A stretch of 64,000 nt of DNA from positions 147,378 through 211,377 of the forward strand of contig JAWKNW010000009.1 in assembly GCA_041391505.1 (NCBI GenBank), given 5' to 3'. Below are positions 61,501-64,000 of this stretch, in pieces. A program made the position numbers and the translations under genes. Each line of letters starts with the position of its first letter. Position 1 is the first letter of the stretch. The notes under the pieces were generated by a model. It was not told the DNA's origin, did no database searches, and worked only from the letters and a program-made list of their open reading frames with translations. Origin of the DNA: Rhodothermales bacterium (lineage in GTDB: Bacteria; Bacteroidota; Rhodothermia; Rhodothermales; JAHQVL01).

Positions 61501-61642
61501 GCCCGACGTCCGCGCCGGCGTGCCGACGGACATCCCCTGGCAGACGGAGGCCGCGAGCGGCATTTACTACGCCCGCATCGAAGCAACCGACGCGTCGGGC
61601 GCGACGGAAACGGCGCTGGTCAAAATGGCGGTGATTCGATGA
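58541..61642 (+). CDS. Type IX-secreted M6-like protein with inactivated protease motif
   Basis: 1033 residues from the ATG at 58541 (GTG at 58535 adds two residues). A signal peptide ends ASAQ (about 1-34). The N-terminal half resembles M6 (immune inhibitor A-type) metalloproteases: VVLRVEFQPD, then YLGVPDLFNTEDG and FGLMDPLGLFAYNG. The zinc motif HExxH expected before LGVPDL appears to be replaced by ASFFN (about 257-261), so it should be catalytically dead. A propeller-like repeat region follows (about 540-900). The C-terminal about 90 residues (NWPNPIRDGRTFVRLRP, then SGIYYARIEATD, ending MAVIR) look like a type IX sorting domain. It is in the porUV cluster and its stop overlaps the next gene start as ATGA. 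Confidence 0.85.
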   Translation: MSLSRHKKAYPGGVFAGPLLFLCLSIFILPASAQSPRRPAAPAYDLVVLRVEFQPDTTRFTTGNGTFDAPLFDTLATRIDPLPHDAAYFDAHLQFLQNYVARVSDGQTVIRTHLLPDVVRVSGKMADYSPTGLDAESDAERAKLARLVEEAWGIADASSAFDASGLDPATTAFLLFHAGVGRDIELIGTTLDKTPQDLPSIFFGEETLQRLAGPIAFKGLPVTSTMVMPRTESRKGFDFIGDREFVIEFSINGLLAASFFNYLGVPDLFNTEDGQSAIGPFGLMDPLGLFAYNGLLAPEPSAWTKYFLGWIDPPVVTGDQDVISDLSPASDPAGSDAVRIPISSAEYFLVEHRNRDVEGDGLVLRVYRDGAIVEDRFANGDEAFNSVDVDAFAGGVIVDADNFDWALPGGLDEDGNELNGGILIWHVDERVIAAGLADNRVNVDPERRGVDLEEADGAQDIGFPSGNPFAPQSHLGSPFDFYYAGNPVVVITATGEEVRLYENRFGPSTYPSSVSNDGANSFVVLEEFSERGPVMRFTYRRAAADGFAPIGGWPELTNVSAGEGSYVLEAGDGALVIANDLDLAVVSDGAVLRPGARRASDPVIGGDGAVYFLHETADRQLGYGRYADGQFSFVAFNLGAGYRAVPGRASLVYDAVNGLYAALVEGGNDGSLSVLTFDPTAPFAGPTLPITVEPIVAPRSIAAPASGGVAVWTPEGVTLLGRSERWALPLADGPASQLVMGDEEAGLVGIVPQKSGGVLHWLLPDGAVSSVPLQTWGDAESRLRSFPILADVDADGRLDALVVYGRQLMAITQGGGMADGFPIALPADVQAQPLLARFAADGPQAVVVAAVDGMVYAYDLGAPGEQVAGFPLAVGREAWATPLLQDERLVAVDVDGHLAGWTIDGLNDIWWGKLYQGPGNGSAVTLTTPAPGPEAGNDGLLVAADTYNWPNPIRDGRTFVRLRPTRDVRVRITIVDAAGSLIDRIDVPDVRAGVPTDIPWQTEAASGIYYARIEATDASGATETALVKMAVIR

Positions 61643-64000
61643 TGCGTACAAACCATACTGATGTCGTCTCGGCCACCCCGAAAGTTGTATTGATCGACAC
61701 GAATGTGGTCTCGGCCACCCCGCATGTTGTATTGATCGACACGAATGTCGTCTCGGCCACCCCGAATGTTGTATTGATCGACACGAATGTGGTCTCGGCC
61801 ACCCCGAATGTCATCTCGACCGGAGTCGCCGCGCAGCGGCGAAGAAGCGGAGAGACCTCCTCGAGATGGGCACTGTGCATGTCTACAGGAGGTCCCTCCG
61901 CTACCGCGCCGTTGGGCGGCGCTTCCGGTCGGGAAGACAAAGGGGACGGGTCTTTGGGAGATCCCTCCGCTGCCGCGCCGCTGGGCGGCGCTTCCGGTCG
62001 GGAAGACAAAGGGTGCGGGTCTTTGGGAGGTCCCTCCGCTACCGCGCCGCTGGGCGGCGCTTCCGGTCGGGAAGACAAAGGGGACGGGTCTTTGGGAGGT
62101 CCCTCCGCTACCGCGCCGCTGCGCGGCGCTTCCGGTCGGGAAGACAAAGGGGGCGGGTCTTTGGGAGGTCCCTCCGCTACCGCGCCGCTGGGCGGCGCTT
62201 CCGGTCGGGAAGACAAAGGGGGCGGGTCTTTGGGAGGTCCCTCCGCTACCGCGCCGCTAGGCGGCGCTTCCGGTCGGGTGGACACATGGGTATGGGCGCT
62301 GCTGCTACTAATCCTGGCGCTGGCTCGCCCGGCGGTGGCGCAGGAATCCATCGCGTTTTACGACTTTGCGCGGCCCGACCTGCACTGGTATACCATCGAC
62401 ACCGAGCATTTCCACATCATCTATCACCAGGATGACGACGGGAAGGGATCGAGCCGGACGGCGCAGGTCGTGGCGCGTATCGCCGAGGAGATCTACGGAC
62501 CGATCACGGGCCTCTACCAGCACGAACCCGATACCCGGGTGGCCATCATCCTGAAGGATTTCGAGGACTACTCGAACGGGGCGGCGTATTTCTTCGACAA
62601 CAAGATCGAAATCTGGGCGCCGAGCCTGGATACCCCGCTTCGGGGCGACCACAACTGGCTCCGCAACGTGATCTCGCACGAGTTCACGCACATCATCCAG
62701 GTGCAGACCGCGATGAAGATGAGCCGGCGCGTGCCGTTTCTCTACTTCCAACTCCTGGGCTATGAGAACGTCCGCCGGCCCGACGTGCTGTACGGCTATC
62801 CCAACGTCATCGTCACCTACCCCATCGCCGGCATCAGCAACCCGGCCTGGCTGGCGGAGGGCACGGCGCAGTATCAGCGCGCCTGGCTGGGGTACGACGA
62901 TTGGGATTCCCATCGCGACATGCTGCTGCGGACGCGGGTGCTGGCGAACGAGCAGCTGTCCCTGGCGGACATGGGCGGATTTTATTCCCACAGCAGCCTC
63001 CTGCGCGAGACCGTCTACAACCAGGGGTATGCCTTTACGCGGTACCTCGCCGGCATGTACGGCGAGGACGTTCTGCGCCGCATCAGCGTGGCGCTCGGCG
63101 AATGGCGAAACTGGAACGTGGACCGGGCCATCGCGGAGGCCGTGGGCAAGCCGGCGTCGGTGGTGTACGACGAATGGGTCGCCAGCCTGAAAGCCAGTTA
63201 CGAACAGGAGACGGCGCGTATCTTCGCCAACAAGGTCGAAGGCCGCATCGTCGAGCCCGACGGCTTCGCCAATTTTTATCCCCGGTTTTCGCCCGACGGG
63301 AATCGACTGGCCTACACGTCGAACCGGGGCGAGGATTTTTCGTCGACCAGCCTGTACATCCGCGACCTCGCGACCGGGAAGCTGGCGCGTTACGAGATCG
63401 ATATGGGCGACGACGCGCCCGATCTGGTGCACACCTGCATGATGGGGCACCGGCTCGTGCGGTCGGTCGATCGCGCGATCGACTGGCGCCCCGACGGGAA
63501 GACGATCGTGTATGCCCGCCGGCGCGATTCGCCGGAAGGGCATCTCGTGGCCGATCTGTACGAACTCGACCTGGATACCCGAAAGAAAACGAGGCTGACC
63601 GAAGGCCAGCGGGCCACCTCGCCGGCCTATTCGCCGGCCGGGCGCCAGATCGCGTTCGTCCAGCAAGGCGACGGCACCACGAACCTCGCGCTGTTCGACG
63701 TGGAATCGGAAGTCGTGCGCCCCATCACGGCGTTCGACGACGGCACGCAGGTCAGCGACCCGGCCTGGGATCCGACGGGCAGCTGGATCTATTATGGCCG
63801 GCAGATCGGCCACGGGCGCGACCTCTACCGCATCCGGCCGGATGGGCGCGACGATCAGCCGGTGCTGGCCACGCCCGACGACGAGCGCTCGCCGGCGTTC
63901 GACGCCGACGGTCGGCTCTATTTCTCGAGCGATCGCACCGGCATCTTCAACATCTACCGGATGACCGACGACGGCGCACCGGAGCAGCTCACCAACGTCG
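61639..64000 (+). CDS. Gluzincin-type peptidase with PD40 propeller, repeat-expanded N-terminus (3' end cut)
   Basis: The frame runs from an ATG that overlaps the previous stop (ATGA, 61639) to the window end without a stop, 787 codons. The first 213 codons are tandem DNA repeats. Then comes a hydrophobic signal-peptide-like stretch (about 217-235, WVWALLLLILALARPAVAQ), which could itself start at GTG 62278. Next is a zinc-peptidase domain with HEFTH (H347, E348, H351) and WLAEGTAQY (E407), the gluzincin arrangement, then PD40/TolB-like repeats (YPRFSPDGNRLAYTSNRG, SPAYSPAGRQIAFVQQ, DPAWDPTGSWIYYGRQ). Bacteroidota homologues combine an inactive-looking or active peptidase with a WD40-like propeller at the cell surface. 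Function unknown. Which start is used is the main open point. Confidence 0.82.
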   Translation, partial: MMRTNHTDVVSATPKVVLIDTNVVSATPHVVLIDTNVVSATPNVVLIDTNVVSATPNVISTGVAAQRRRSGETSSRWALCMSTGGPSATAPLGGASGREDKGDGSLGDPSAAAPLGGASGREDKGCGSLGGPSATAPLGGASGREDKGDGSLGGPSATAPLRGASGREDKGGGSLGGPSATAPLGGASGREDKGGGSLGGPSATAPLGGASGRVDTWVWALLLLILALARPAVAQESIAFYDFARPDLHWYTIDTEHFHIIYHQDDDGKGSSRTAQVVARIAEEIYGPITGLYQHEPDTRVAIILKDFEDYSNGAAYFFDNKIEIWAPSLDTPLRGDHNWLRNVISHEFTHIIQVQTAMKMSRRVPFLYFQLLGYENVRRPDVLYGYPNVIVTYPIAGISNPAWLAEGTAQYQRAWLGYDDWDSHRDMLLRTRVLANEQLSLADMGGFYSHSSLLRETVYNQGYAFTRYLAGMYGEDVLRRISVALGEWRNWNVDRAIAEAVGKPASVVYDEWVASLKASYEQETARIFANKVEGRIVEPDGFANFYPRFSPDGNRLAYTSNRGEDFSSTSLYIRDLATGKLARYEIDMGDDAPDLVHTCMMGHRLVRSVDRAIDWRPDGKTIVYARRRDSPEGHLVADLYELDLDTRKKTRLTEGQRATSPAYSPAGRQIAFVQQGDGTTNLALFDVESEVVRPITAFDDGTQVSDPAWDPTGSWIYYGRQIGHGRDLYRIRPDGRDDQPVLATPDDERSPAFDADGRLYFSSDRTGIFNIYRMTDDGAPEQLTNV
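61662..61821. repeat. 42-base tandem repeat, 3.7 copies
   Basis: Units begin at 61662, 61704, 61746 and 61788, each TGTSGTCTCGGCCACCCCG followed by AATGTTGTATTGATCGACACG-like text with single-base changes. The unit is 14 codons, so it stays in frame with the gene that starts at 61639, and the repeated residues read VVSATPNVVLIDTN. It leads directly into the REP-like segment at 61818. Confidence 0.85.
61891..62285. repeat. 69-base tandem repeat, six copies
   Basis: Units start at 61891, 61960, 62029, 62098, 62167 and 62236 (the last partial) with few substitutions. Each contains a GC-rich hairpin (CGCGCCGCTGGGCGGCGC) and the text TCCGGTCGGGAAGACAAAGG. The 23-codon unit keeps one frame open, reading GGPSATAPLGGASGREDKG. 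A degenerate relative precedes it at 61818-61890 (ATCTCGACCGGAGTCGCCGC and CGGAGAGACCTCCTCGAG), in the style of interspersed palindromic repeats. Confidence 0.9.

Noticed and set aside
61891..62285. Possible CRISPR array
   Set aside because: The units are contiguous 69-base tandem repeats without unique spacers, and no cas genes are present.
61620..62351. Minus-strand frame of 243 codons through the tandem repeats
   Set aside because: The 69- and 42-base periods are multiples of three and contain no stop in several frames, so several frames are open by construction. The plus-strand frame continues into the peptidase gene and is preferred.

Overview
This is a GC-rich, gene-dense bacterial chromosome segment. 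It most likely comes from the Rhodothermota branch of the Bacteroidota/FCB group. The evidence is the type IX secretion genes (a PorU-like C25 sortase followed by a PorV-like barrel), several secreted proteins ending in a type IX sorting domain with the YPNPFNP signature, Calx-beta/dockerin surface proteins, and few Shine-Dalgarno sites. The lineage call is inference from gene content. No rRNA, tRNA or CRISPR array was seen.

Layout. 1-713: end of an exostosin-like glycosyltransferase. 1.2-13.3 kb: two very large tandem paralogous secreted proteins (sugar-dehydrogenase-like propeller, malectin, choice-of-anchor D, sorting domain; the second also has Kelch repeats). 13.8-19.0 kb: two secreted proteins that share a Calx-beta plus dockerin tail instead of a sorting domain, one a glycoside-hydrolase-like enzyme and the other carrying a CXXCH haem motif; a strong terminator closes the block. 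19.1-24.7 kb: a PIN-domain protein, MOSC protein, HNH endonuclease, small DUF3592-like membrane protein and MsrP. 25.2-28.1 kb: a BlaI regulator, M56 peptidase-TonB fusion and TonB-domain lipoprotein, bracketed by two inverted copies of a MITE-like repeat. 28.6-35.7 kb, minus strand: glycosyltransferase and amidinotransferase-like pair; pgk, ABC exporter and lipoprotein operon; gap. 36.0-40.3 kb, plus strand: TPR membrane protein, NtrC-type regulator, LolD-like ATPase, PepSY protein. 40.3-47.3 kb, minus strand: CE15-like esterase, a sorting-domain protein, and a PadR-controlled FtsX-type permease. 47.5-52.8 kb, plus strand: nadA, sodium:solute symporter, LON-N protein, metallo-hydrolase, truncated sensor-like protein. 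53.1-64.0 kb: porU, porV, an M6-like pseudoprotease with a sorting domain, and a gluzincin/PD40 protein cut by the window end.

How it fits together. The sortase and shuttle genes at 53-58 kb belong to the machinery that would export and anchor the sorting-domain proteins encoded at 1-13 kb, 42-44 kb and 58-62 kb. The dockerin-tailed proteins at 14-19 kb apparently use another attachment route. The glycan-related modules (malectin, DUF5060 glycosidase, CE15 esterase) suggest surface polysaccharide degradation.

The most unusual features are the in-frame tandem repeats (3.7 copies of 42 bp, then about 6 copies of 69 bp) between the ATGA-coupled start and the signal peptide of the last gene; the inverted MITE-like pair around the BlaI/M56/TonB module; a 159-bp inverted-repeat element flanked by 8-bp direct repeats at 41863-42021; and the paired Calx-beta/dockerin proteins with a conserved cysteine tail.
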